A program made the translations under genes and the position numbers. The notes beneath the pieces were generated by a model, which was given only the letters and a program-made list of their open reading frames with translations, was not told the origin of the DNA and made no database searches. Below are positions 24,001-33,686 of a stretch of 64,000 nt of DNA, one piece after another. The DNA comes from Pseudozyma flocculosa PF-1. Its lineage: Eukaryota; Basidiomycota; Ustilaginomycetes; Ustilaginales; Ustilaginaceae. The stretch covers positions 540,197 to 604,196 of the forward strand of contig NW_006920872.1 in NCBI RefSeq assembly GCF_000417875.1. The letters run 5' to 3'. Positions within the stretch are counted from its first letter, which is position 1. Each line of letters begins with the position of its first letter.

Positions 24001-24153
24001 ACGTCAAGAGCATGTCAGGACGAGGTACGCACCTTGGCCAAGGTTGTGGTCAAGGACCCTCTTGAGGTGGCTCTGGGAGATGGGCTGGAACGAGCAGCTG
24101 TAGATTGGCTGCGTGTCGTGCCAGCGGATCTCGAACGTGACTGAGCGGACCAT
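21060..24153 (-). CDS. CAC2: Chromatin assembly factor 1 subunit B (CAF-1 p60/CAC2 homolog)
   Basis: WD40 subunit of CAF-1, which deposits newly made histone H3-H4 behind replication forks in the nucleus. Minus-strand exons 24153-24032, 23968-21752 and 21666-21060 give 981 residues. Exon 1 encodes the family start MVRSVTFEIRWHD...PIYSCSFQP. WD repeats are clear: SWRLATAGGDNNARLW, GEMLATAGDDGNVLFW, DMAWSPNGETLAVGGTD, VQGIAWDPLQEYIATQSSD, and across the last splice junction DLSWSPDGQTLMMSSTDGY followed by CSVVVFDYAELG, a hallmark of CAF-1B. Between the early and late blades lies an insert of roughly 250 residues rich in Ser, Pro and Arg. The C-terminal tail contains a PKKKRR basic stretch that could be a nuclear localisation signal. 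The first residues of exon 2 are less certain. Confidence 0.93.
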
Positions 24154-24631
24154 TATGAGCGATGGAGTCGAGGCTGATGTCCCGTCCAGGCGGAGTCGGT
24201 GGACAAGCAGTCAGGCGTAGACCCCGGGAGGCTGCTGGACTGTTGGCGTTTCGTGGGTGCCGTCGGGATCGAGGTGGGCGTCGGCGGAGCGTTGCTATTG
24301 ATCAGATCCGGGGAGCTTGGCCGAGAGGTGTGGCTCTGCCGCCATGTGTGGGATCCGTATGGACAGCTAGGTGCGGGTGTGGCGCTTGGGCGGGAGCGCT
24401 GGCCGGGTGTTTGGGCCGGTGTTCCGGGTGAGCGGTTACCGTTTGCCTACCCTGGCACGGAGGTGAGTAGGAGGAAGGGCGTTTCCGATGGCGTTGGAGG
24501 GGGGTGCTGGCTGGCGCTCTCGCTCGGGCGGTGAAGTGTACGTTGCGACGGTGCAATGGCGGCCAAGCAGGTGATGTGGCAGGTCGACGGTGCGGAGTTG
24601 GGTCTGTGAAGAGGATGAGAAGATGCAGAGA

Positions 24632-24644
24632 GGGGGGGGGGGGG
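24632..24644. repeat. G13 homopolymer
   Basis: Thirteen consecutive G residues in the CAC2 upstream region; length is likely to be polymorphic or imprecise in the assembly. Confidence 0.85.
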
Positions 24645-24882
24645 AGATGTTGGCAGCGGTTCTTGCGCAGTGAAGGATGCGGTTTGCGGTGTGCGGCGTT
24701 GGGTGTGCAGAGGGAGGTTGGTGACAATGGCTTGCTCCTTGATGACCCGGATGGAGGTAGAGAGGGGGATGAGGGAAGAGAGGGTGGGCAGGGTAGGATC
24801 GAGGAATGAGGCAGAAGGCGCCCAACTCGATCCATGGCTTGCCTGGCTTCCGCACCGGCCAGTCCAAAGCCAGGAGGCCCTC

Positions 24883-24885
<3 letters not shown>

Positions 24886-24926
<41 letters not shown>
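24886..24926. repeat. (CA)20 microsatellite
   Basis: A perfect CA dinucleotide repeat of 41 nt, 733 bp upstream of the CAC2 start codon. Alternating purine-pyrimidine sequence of this length can adopt Z-DNA; any regulatory effect is speculative. Confidence 0.95.
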
Positions 24927-24928
<2 letters not shown>

Positions 24929-26519
24929 CCGGGCCTGGCCAAGCCAAGCGCCCGCCCGTGAAGGGGGCCGCAACCCTAGCCTGGCCCGGCCTTTTTTGGT
25001 CGCCCGCCCGGGTCGCCAGAGATGCCACCAGGTCCGCTGGCCTGCTTGCCCGCTTGCTGTGCCTGCCTGCGTGCTTGCTTGGCTGCTGAGCTCGTCCATC
25101 GGCGGAGCTTCCTCGCCCTTTCCCACACCCACAAGCAGGAGCACAAGCTCCAGCGCCAGGCAGCATCGCATCGGCAGCTAGGCTGCCAGCTCCCGTAGCA
25201 CAGGTGGCAGCCCACGCTGTCATCGCATGGCATCGCATCGTGCTTGCCGTACAGCAAGGACCAAGCAGCTAGAGGCAGGGTTAGTCGCCAACAGCGAGGG
25301 CCGGCCTCAGCCTACTTGGGCTTCTCGACAAGCTCGAGTCCCTGTTGCATCATGGCGTGGGCCTCGGCCGTACTGGACCGCGCGCTGCTGCGCTTCCGGC
25401 CTGCGTGCCAAAGGGGCGACCAACAGACCAGCCAGTCAGCCCGGCGCCGTAGTCACGCCGCACCATCCTCTCTGCTCGGCCTTTCTCAGAGGCTGGGCTC
25501 CTCGCGGCCGCCATCGCAGCGGGCGGCTGGCTGGACAAGGCTATGTCCCGTCGCCGAGAGCACGAAAGGTCCCGACGTGGAAGAGGGACGCATCGCGAGC
25601 CAGGCAGGATGCGATGCTCAGCCTGCCCGTCCGCCCTGCCTGGCCATGGTTGCCTGCCTGCTCGTCGTTGCGTTGCGAGTTGGTTCTGCGTGCCTCCCAG
25701 GCGAGAGAGAGGGTCGTCCGCCTGGCGCCGCGTCTGCAAGCTGCCAGTCGCCCGTCGTTTCTTTCCCGCCTGTTGGCCTGCCCCTGATCGTACCGTATTC
25801 GGTCTGAGCAATAGCGTGCGCGCTGCTCCCGCTCGACCCCCCGCCAAGCCGAAAGCGGCGACGATGTGTGTTGGAAGCGAAGGTCGCAGCGGGCGCCAAA
25901 CCCGGGCGTGCTCCCCTGGCCTAAGGCGCACGGGGCACTCTGCTCGGCTCAACTTTTTCCTGGCCCCCTCGACCTTTTTTTTTCCTCGAAATTTCTGCGC
26001 CCTTTGCTGATTCTGCTCTGCCTTTGCCTGGGCCGGCCCTTCTCTTGTGACAACCCAGGGTGGCTGGCACTGGGCGCGTCGCGTTGACGACCACGACGCG
26101 CGCACCGGCCACACTCGCAGGAAGCTGGACGGTGTGTTCGGATCCGCAGCTGTCAAGGGCCGCCGGCTGTCATCGACGAGCTTCTCGATCCCCTTTCCCC
26201 TACGTTACCCCGAGGTGGACGGCGGAGAGCGACGGAGCTGCTCCGACGCAGTAGACACCTGGGAATGCTGAGCTACCTTTGTAACAAAGAGCATGGTGTG
26301 TCTGTTCCCGATCGGATCGCGGCCAGCGCATCGACGGCTTCGGAATGTGGCCTGCCTGCCTGCGCTGCGCTGCACCGCGCGGTACCATGTCCCGACGGCC
26401 AGGCCATCGGGAAGCCGATCCGTCCATCTTCCACGACCTGCTTGCTGCCGCCCGGCCAACAGGCACCGATCACCACCACCACCTCACGGTAGCTGCTGCC
26501 TGACGCTGCCTCCTTTTCG

Positions 26520-28053
26520 ATGCCATCGACCTCAATAGCGGAGCACCTGCTCCACCTCCTGGCCGCGGTGCCGTTTGAGGAAAAGCAGCGCCACACCTGG
26601 TCGAGCCTGGCGCTCTTCCTGCTGCCCATCCCGCTCCTCGTCCTCCAGCTCCATCTCCTCGTCCGCTACGATCCGCTGCGCACGCTCCCGCTCCGCCTCG
26701 CCCTCGTGCCCGCCATCGCGCTGCTCTCGCTCCCCGCCGCGTTCCACCGCTACTTTGACCTCGACGGCTCCGGCCAGGTGCGCGGCCAGGCGCAGCACTT
26801 CAACTTTGGCGCCGGCGTCTACAGCATCTATGCCATTGTGCGCTCCGTCGAGTGGGGCACGCAGTGTTCCAGGCCCAGGTTGAAGCGAGCCCCCGGCGTC
26901 GCCTCTGCCCCTGCCATAGATGCCTCACCCGAGAAGACGACAACGACGCCGGGAAAGTCGCACCGGCGGCAACGCGGCGACAATAATGGCGTCGGAGATG
27001 ACACGCCCACGCTGCCCATCCTCTTCCCGGGCACCTGGACGCCCATCGAGCTCGACCTGCTCCAGAACATGCGCGGCGTCGGGTGGGAGTCTGGTACGCC
27101 GCTCTCTGCGCCCGCCCTGCCCGTGCCACGGTACAGGTACGTCGACCGGCTGCGCTGGGCGGCACGGCGGCTGCCCAACCTCATCGTCACCTACACCTGC
27201 CTCGACGCGCTGGCCGTCGTGATCCGGGACCAGCGCGTCTTCCCGCACATCGCCACCGTGCCGGGCACGAGCATCTGGACGGCCCCACCGGGCCTGTTTG
27301 GCAGCGCCCTCGGCCCCTACATCCTCACGGCCACGTTTGGGACCATGATCTACCTCGTCATCCAGTCGCACCACGCGCTCCTCAGCATCTTGATGGTCCT
27401 CCTCCTCCGAGACCTCCCATCGCGCTGGGACCCGCTGCCATTCGATGCGCCCCTCTTCGCCACATCGGTGCAGGATCTGTGGTCGAACCGGTGGCACCAC
27501 CTCTTCCGTCAATCCTTCCTCCACGTCGCCTACAGCCCGGTCCGCACCGTCGCGGCCGCCGTCGTGGGCAGGAAGGCGGCGAGGGCGCTGGCCACATTTG
27601 CCGTCTTTGCCCTCTCGGCGCTGGTGCACGAGTGGGGCCAGTTGCCCATGTCGCCTCACTCGCGCCTCGGCATCACACAGACGGGCACCTTCTTCCTCGT
27701 CCAGGCCGTCGCCATCGTCCTCGAACACGCCTGGCGAGACGTCACGGGCACAAAGGTCCGTGGCCTCCCCGGCTGGATCTGGACGTTTGCCTTCCTCATC
27801 TACACCGGTACCATGCCGACCGACGTGAGTCGTCCACCTCCCGCTCTCCTCGCCCTCTCTCAGAAGAATGACGAGCGTAGCATGTCGTGCTGACCTCGCT
27901 TCCTCGATCTCGTCCCTCGTCTCTCGCCTTCGCTGCACCGGCCAGGAATGGACAAGGAGGGGTCTCCCGCTCTCGTGGGTCTTTACCCCCAAGTACACTC
28001 GGCCCTTTGTCGACTGGGCGGTAGACGTGGCCCAGCGCCGTTTCGGCCGCTAG
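26520..28053 (+). CDS. Wax-synthase-like membrane-bound O-acyltransferase (MBOAT_2 family)
   Basis: Probable integral ER-membrane acyltransferase that moves an acyl group from acyl-CoA to an alcohol or related acceptor. Exons 26520-27824 and 27946-28053 give 470 residues. Visible marks: an N-terminal membrane segment (LALFLLPIPLLVLQLHLLV), YSIYAIVRSVEWG, the RGVGWE word typical of the fungal family, further hydrophobic helices, the signature DLWSNRWHHLFRQSF, and ALVHEWGQ with the conserved His of MBOAT enzymes near residue 374. Exon 2 restores phase and ends DVAQRRFGR. Between residues 125 and 160 lies a hydrophilic Thr/Arg-rich loop. Relatives include plant-type wax synthases and acyltransferases of fungal secondary metabolism; the substrate is unknown and no biosynthetic neighbours are present. 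Confidence 0.85.
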
Positions 28054-28373
28054 ATCTGCGCACTCGAGCACCAACCCGCCCCCCTAGACACGCTAATCGC
28101 TGCTTGCTTGCTAATCGGATGATGGTAGATGGATCGGACGCACCGGTCCTGGCCGATGTTGTCCATTCGTTGTCTGCCTGGACGGCGATGCAAGGCGGTC
28201 AAGAGGAGGTGAGCTACAAATACAGTGGCGGGACAGAGGTGACAAGTACATGCGACGAAGAGAACGCTGCGTGGGTATGTGGTGCGGCGTGGTAGGCTGC
28301 AGGGTGCCCGAGACGGAGAGAGGGAGAGGGAGAGAGAATAAAGGGTTGAGGGCGAGGAGGGACGGATGAGCCG
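28054..28373. other. Convergent 3' region MBOAT / RPB11
   Basis: 320 bp between convergent stop codons, with a GAGAGGGAGAGGGAGAGAGA purine tract around 28316-28337. Nothing else is recognised. Confidence 0.55.
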
Positions 28374-28989
28374 TCAGATGTCGACGTAGCCGCTGGCCTG
28401 ATCGGCGCCCGCGGATCCGTCGAGGCCATAGCCGCGGCCGCCCTGGTCGTAGGGGTCCATGCCCATGCGGCCGCCGTATCCGCCCACGTCGACGGTGCCT
28501 GCGCCGCTCATCTGCACCTCGGTGCGCCAGGCCTGCTTGAGGTCGCCTATCTGGGCTATCAACTTGGAGCAGCCTTGCTTGAGCGCGTCTGTTGGCGTGA
28601 GGGAGCCGTCGGTCTGTATCTTGACGAGCACCTTGGGTTCTAGAGGATGTGGTACTCTATACCCGCAGAACAGGATGGCGGGGTTGGCGAGCACGGCACT
28701 GTAGGGATGATAGAGCGTAGCGGAGGGGGGGAGGGGGGGTAAGGGTTAGCCGCTGCGGTCAGACTCGAGGTCATCGCGAAAGCGCGTGGCAAGTCTTGGG
28801 TGCAGGCGGTGGCCAGTCCCCGACAGCGATGCGCGATGCTCACTGCCTAAGCATGTTGCCCAGCGTGTGGTCCTCCTTGTTGAAGTAGAAGGTGGCCGCG
28901 TTGGGGATGCGCGTGTCCTCGACAATCTCGACGCGCTTCTCATCCGGACCCAGGATGAAGAGGTCGAAGCGGTTGGGCGCGTTGGTCAT
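28374..28989 (-). CDS. RPB11: RNA polymerase II subunit RPB11
   Basis: Core subunit that pairs with RPB3 to form the alpha-like assembly platform of RNA polymerase II in the nucleus. Minus-strand exons 28989-28844 and 28698-28374 give 156 residues. The family is unmistakable: NRFDLFILGPDEKRVEI, PNAATFYFNKEDHTLGNMLR, then across the intron HAVLANPAILFCGYRVPHPL and KVLVKIQTDGSLTP. The usual length is about 115-125 residues. Here a tail of about 36 residues follows the dimerisation helices: Gly-, Tyr- and Asp-rich (VGGYGGRMGMDPYDQGGRG...), ending GYVDI. It shares a 1.1-kb divergent upstream region with PEX14. Confidence 0.96.
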
Positions 28990-30113
28990 CCTGGCGGATC
29001 ACCGGGAGGTCTGTTGTAGTCCAAATGGCGAGGGGATATAGGAGGGTACAGGATGAGTGACTCTGATCACGCCCGAAGAGTTGCGATGCGAGATCCGTCC
29101 CCTTCCGCGACGCTCCCTCCTCCGCCACGTCCCGTGCTCGCGGCCACGGCGAGACGGGTACCGCTGGATGGCTCATTTACCGTTGTATAGAAGTCATGCG
29201 ACGGCAGCCCTCCCTCGACACGCTTTTCAGCGTTTGAGGGGGTCTTAGGCGCACCGCCTCCGACAGTGTGAATAATTTTGTAATCATCGCCGATCGGTCC
29301 AGCCTCTTTCCTCCATTGCTCCGCTTCCCTTGCCTGGGGCGTCCGAGCTCTGATGGACTGAGAGATTCGATGCGATGCGATGCGATGCGATGCTCACCTG
29401 GCTGCGTGCCCCGAGACGGGAGGAAAGCGGTAGACAGAGATAAGAGACAGACGAGCGAGCAGGGCCGAGGACTGGTGTCACGAACCCTTCCCTTGGCGGA
29501 GGGGAAGAAGAGAGGTGACGAGGAGGGGCGGGACGGGGTGAGGTGGTGGGTGAAGAGGAGAAGGAGGGAGGCTCGACATGCCCACGCCTTTTCTTCATCT
29601 CCGTCGTCTGCCAGCCTGCCTGCTTCTTTTCCGCGCTGCCGATCGCTCCCCTGCCAGCCTTTGGCCAACCAGATTGCGGCACCCAACTCGCGAGGGGTTC
29701 CTCTCGTGCGGATGGCGGTCTGGCGGGCTGCCACAAATCACAAGCAAGCTCGCTCGCCTGCGGGCCTGGCCTCGCGCTTTGCCGCAACCGGAAGCGGAGC
29801 GATGCCTGAGCCGGCAGTCGTCTGGGCCCGGCCACCCGCCCTCGCTCGCTCGTCTTCCCCGCACTTCCTGGCCTCGCTCGGCCCACGCAGTCAGCCTGCC
29901 TGCCTGCCCCTTCGCTCTCGAGCATCATCACTTCCTCCTCCTCCTCCACCACCACGTCCGCAACACTTCGCCCAGGCGGATCGATCGAATACCGGCAAAC
30001 TCGAAGCTACCTTCCCAAGAGACACGCAGCGCAACGCCCACGCCGCCACCCGCAAGCATCCACCACCAGCCGGTCCAGAACACACCGAGATCCCAGCTAG
30101 CATCCATCCGGCA
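28990..30113. other. Divergent promoter region RPB11 / PEX14
   Basis: 1124 bp between divergent starts. Contains a (CGATG)5 repeat at 29368-29392 and a CT/CAC-rich leader just upstream of PEX14. An open frame runs into PEX14 from upstream, but its residue composition is not protein-like. Confidence 0.6.
29368..29392. repeat. (CGATG)5 tandem repeat
   Basis: Five perfect CGATG units in the region shared by RPB11 and PEX14. Because the unit also reads GATGC, it creates repeated GCGATG words resembling the yeast PAC element; that link is speculative. Confidence 0.85.
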
Positions 30114-31391
30114 ATGTCCGAGGCTTCCACATCGGCCGCAGGCGGGCAGATGGCCGCCGCCGGTGGTCCCCTGCGGCAGGACATGGTGGCCAGCGCCGTC
30201 AGCTTCCTCTCCGACCCCAAGGTCCAGTCGGCCAGCATGTCGCAGCGCGTCAGCTTCCTCGAGAGCAAGGGCCTTCGTCCCGCGGAGATCGACGAGGCGC
30301 TCAGGCAGGCTGGCCAGGGCGGTCCCGGCGCAGCGATGGCTCCTGGCGGCGGATCCTATGCCCAGTACGGCGCTCCTGCCCCCTACCACGCGCCCCCCTA
30401 CGGTCAAATGTATGCCCAGCCACCACCCAACCAGCAGGGCCGCGACTGGAGGGACTGGTTCATCATGGCCGTCGTCTCTGGCACGATCGGCTACGGCGTC
30501 ATCTCGCTGGCCAAGGTGAGTCCACAAGTTGCTAGCCAGCGCCCTCGATTGGGGGGCATCCTTTGAACCTGATCTGACCCTGTCCCACGGATCAACCGCT
30601 ACCTTGTCCCGCCCCGCCTCCACCAATGCCTGCAGAAATACCTGATGCCGCATCTTCAGCCGCCGAACGCCAACGTGCTCGAGTCGGACCTCGACGCGCT
30701 CACTGCCAAGTACGACGAGGTGGCTGCGCAGCTGCAGGCGCTCGACGCCCAGACGCTCGCGGTCAAGCAGGGACTCGACGAGCAGAAGGCCGAGGTGGAA
30801 AAGGGGATCAAGGAGGTCGAGGACTGCGTCAAGGCGGTGCGGGACAATGAGAAGCGGAGGGACGACGAGATGGACCAGATCAAGCGCGACGTCGACAACA
30901 TCAAGCGCGAGCTGGGCACCATGTTTGAGCAGACCAAGCAGGCGCAGACCAACTCGCTCTCGGAGCTGCAGACGGAGCTCAAGTCGCTCAAGTCGCTCTT
31001 GGTCTCGCGCGGCTCGATGGGCGCAGGCGGCGCGGCCGGTGGAGCGCCACCCGCGCCGGCGTACGGCACCGGACGCATGTACAGCTCCGGCTACGGCCCT
31101 GGGTACGGCTCCCCGTCGCTCGGCACGCCGGGAGAGGTGACGCCGCCGCAGCTTCCCAAGCCCTCGATTCCGGCGTGGCAGCTGGCGGGCGCTGGTTCCG
31201 GCTCACCCTCGACCCCCTCGACCACGGCGACGACGACGACGACGACGACGCCTCCCGCCAAGCCCGCTGAAGCCGATGCATCGACGTCGACATCGACGGG
31301 CACCTCTGTGACGGCAACGACGGCTAGCGAGCAGTCGGCCGCGGACGACGCCGGCTCCAACGACAAGACGACCGAGGGATCCGATAATTAG
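30114..31391 (+). CDS. PEX14: Peroxin-14, docking component of the peroxisomal import machinery
   Basis: Peroxisomal membrane protein that docks the PEX5/PEX7 cargo receptors. Exons 30114-30515 and 30636-31391 give 385 residues. The N-terminal PEX14 domain is at about residues 20-65 (LRQDMVASAVSFLSDPKVQ... SQRVSFLESKGLRPAEIDEA), the part that binds receptor WxxxF motifs. A Tyr/Pro-rich linker follows, then the membrane segment WFIMAVVSGTIGYGVISLAK (about 115-134) interrupted by the intron, then KYLMPHLQPP and a long charged coiled coil to about residue 240. The tail has Gly/Ala-rich and Thr/Ser runs and the SIPAWQLAG word found in fungal PEX14-like proteins. The start is the ATG before SEAST, preceded by a pyrimidine-rich leader. 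Confidence 0.95.
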
Positions 31392-33686
31392 CCAGTCTCT
31401 GCGCGCCCATCCTCTTTGTTGCTTTCAGCCGAAACCACGCCACCGGTAGCAAGATTGAACCAAAGGCGACAGCGGGAGCGTGCTTGTGAGATGGGAATGA
31501 TGGCGGCAAGGTCTCGTCGACGTCTCGCGCGTGTCAGGCGGCCGAGCGTCTGCTAGCTCCTGAATGACAGACAGAGAGTTTGGCCTGCAGAGCCCTGATC
31601 GCAGCCGTCGCCGCCAAGATATCTGGAGAGGGCGTGGGAAGTACGGAAGGCAATCGAGCGGTAGCCAGAGCCAGAGCAAACAGGTCTGCGGCATGCTTGG
31701 CTGGCAATGGAGCTTGACAGACCTGAGGCGCACGATGTCGGTCGTGTGCGGCGCCATAGGACGGAATGGCGTCAAGTTGCGATGCGGCCGGAGAAGTCGT
31801 GGCTCGTACAAGCTCGTCTTGCGCTCAGTCGCGGGCGGTACGGTGCGAGGCCAGGCCGGGGCGGCTGTCATGGCGCGGTAGCGTGTACGACGTACGTTTG
31901 TTTGGCCCCGGACCGCCGGCCACCGGCGGCATCAAGGTGGGTTTCCCTCGCCCTCGCCCTCGCACCCCACCCGGCCTTGCTTTCTTCTCGTCCATCGCTT
32001 GTTGCCAGCCTGCCCGGCAACCTCGTTCCTCGATCGATTGATGAATAGATCCAGGCACTCTGAATGGCCCGGGGGCCCGCAAAGTGCAATCCTCGGACAC
32101 TGTGCCCAAAGCTCGAGGCCGGCCTGGACGGTGCCAAAGGGACGACGAGATGGGTTCAAAGAAAGACTGACTGAGGAGTCGGCCGCCCCGCTCCGCTCCG
32201 CTCCCCGCCCCGCCCCCCTCTTCGCTCGGTGTGGGCGCCGTTTGAAATCAAGGCGATGAGAGGTGGACAGAGGGGAACGTGGGCCTCGGCCAGCCAGTTA
32301 GCCGTCGAAAAAGCCAAAAAACTCAAATTCACCGCCAGCCAGCGCAGCCTGGCACACAGAGGAAGGGGGCGCAAGCGGACACCCAGCCAGCCCAGCCTGG
32401 CCCCAAAGGGGGGGCCGAGGGGGCAGGGGTGGGACAACGGCCAGCCCCGCGACCGACAACCAACGTCACCACCACCACCACCATCACCCAGCCGTCCATC
32501 TGCTCGCTCTCCATCTCTGCACAGCTCGCACCATCTACACACCAGCTAGCTTCTAAACCGCTGCCCCAAGCTCATCGCCTGCCTCTCGGCCTTCTTACAC
32601 GGGAAACCTCACCGGACCATCACTGCTCACGCTTTCGACAGTCAAGAGCCAAGCTACGCCTTCGCCTTCGCCAAGCCAAGCCAATACAACCCCCCAACCT
32701 TGCTTCTTCCCCACTCCCCTTCGTCGGAGCTTCCCCCCAGACACCCTCGCAAAAGTACAAACCTATGGTTGACCCCAGTTGTAGACCCTACTCCCACGCG
32801 AATACGTGAGTAGACCATGCTCAACCGCACCACCACACCTCCTGGGCGTCGGCCCTGGCTTGGCAGACGCGGGCCACGCCTGGGCTCCTTCCCGCTCTTG
32901 CACGGCGACCCGGTCATCTGACTCACGTCTCATCGACTCGACGACCACCTCGCTCTCCCTCCTTCGTCCGATTCCGGCAAATCCACCCGCTCGCACATGT
33001 AGTAGCCTGAACAGCCCTGCGGCAGGCTGCCTCTTGATCGGACAGCTGCTTCTCTTCTTGGACTCTTCCGACCGACCACCCTAAGGTCGCTTGCACAGCC
33101 ATACACTTTACCGAAACGTCGACGCCGCCTCTCCTCGTCGCCAAAGCCGCCGAGCCTCCTGACAGCCCCCTGATCAGAGCTTCGCCGCTTCCGCACAGCA
33201 ACGCACGCCAGCCTCGTTTCCATTCGCCTGTTGGACGCCACCGCGAACAAAGCTCCCACGAGCCGCCTTCGCCCTCCAAAGACGGATACCGCCCAGCCCA
33301 GCCGACGCACTTGTGCGACCACGCCAGCGTCTTGCGCCTTGGACCTCACCTTGACACGCCCTCACCTGCTCACGCTCAGAGGTAGTCAACTCATGATTGG
33401 CCACCTCGGCTTTCTGCAACGACTGCGCCGCTCCCAGCCCTAGACCCTCCACCACCTTCCACCTAACCCTGGGGCTGCCAACCACCTCTCTCCTCTCTCC
33501 CCCTCCCACTCGCTCGCACTCTCCACCACTCAGGCCACTGCGATCACCACCGCCCTCTTCGCCGTTCCTCCCCGTCACGCTCGACTTCGTCATAGACCGA
33601 CGAATCGCCCTTTCTTTCCGACCTGACCTTCTACCGTCCTGCTCCATCTCCTGCCGTACCATTTTCGCCCCGCTAATCCGCCAATC
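31392..33686. other. Long upstream region and pyrimidine-rich leader of the unknown 1093-residue gene
   Basis: 2.3 kb without a supported gene. From about 32.4 kb the sequence becomes strongly C/T-rich with many CACC words, as in long fungal 5' leaders. A good donor (ACGTGAGT at 32806) lies in the leader, so a 5'-UTR intron is possible. A (CAC)n run sits at about 32465-32488. Confidence 0.55.

Larger units (their letters stand above)
24154..26519. other. Divergent intergenic region CAC2 / MBOAT gene
   Basis: 2.4 kb between divergent starts. It holds a G13 run, a CA dinucleotide microsatellite and many TGCC/GCCTGC words, but no ORF with a recognisable domain. Open frames here are repeat-driven (for example Val-Cys runs from the CA repeat) and were rejected. 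Confidence 0.6.

Noticed and set aside
24886..24926. CA repeat as a telomere or CRISPR-like array
   Set aside because: Simple dinucleotide repeat without spacers; not telomeric (fungal telomeres are TTAGGG-like), and CRISPR arrays do not occur in fungal nuclear DNA.
24302..25171. 289-codon minus-strand frame containing a Cys-Val run
   Set aside because: The run is the translated CA microsatellite; the rest is Pro/Ser/His-rich and non-conserved in appearance.
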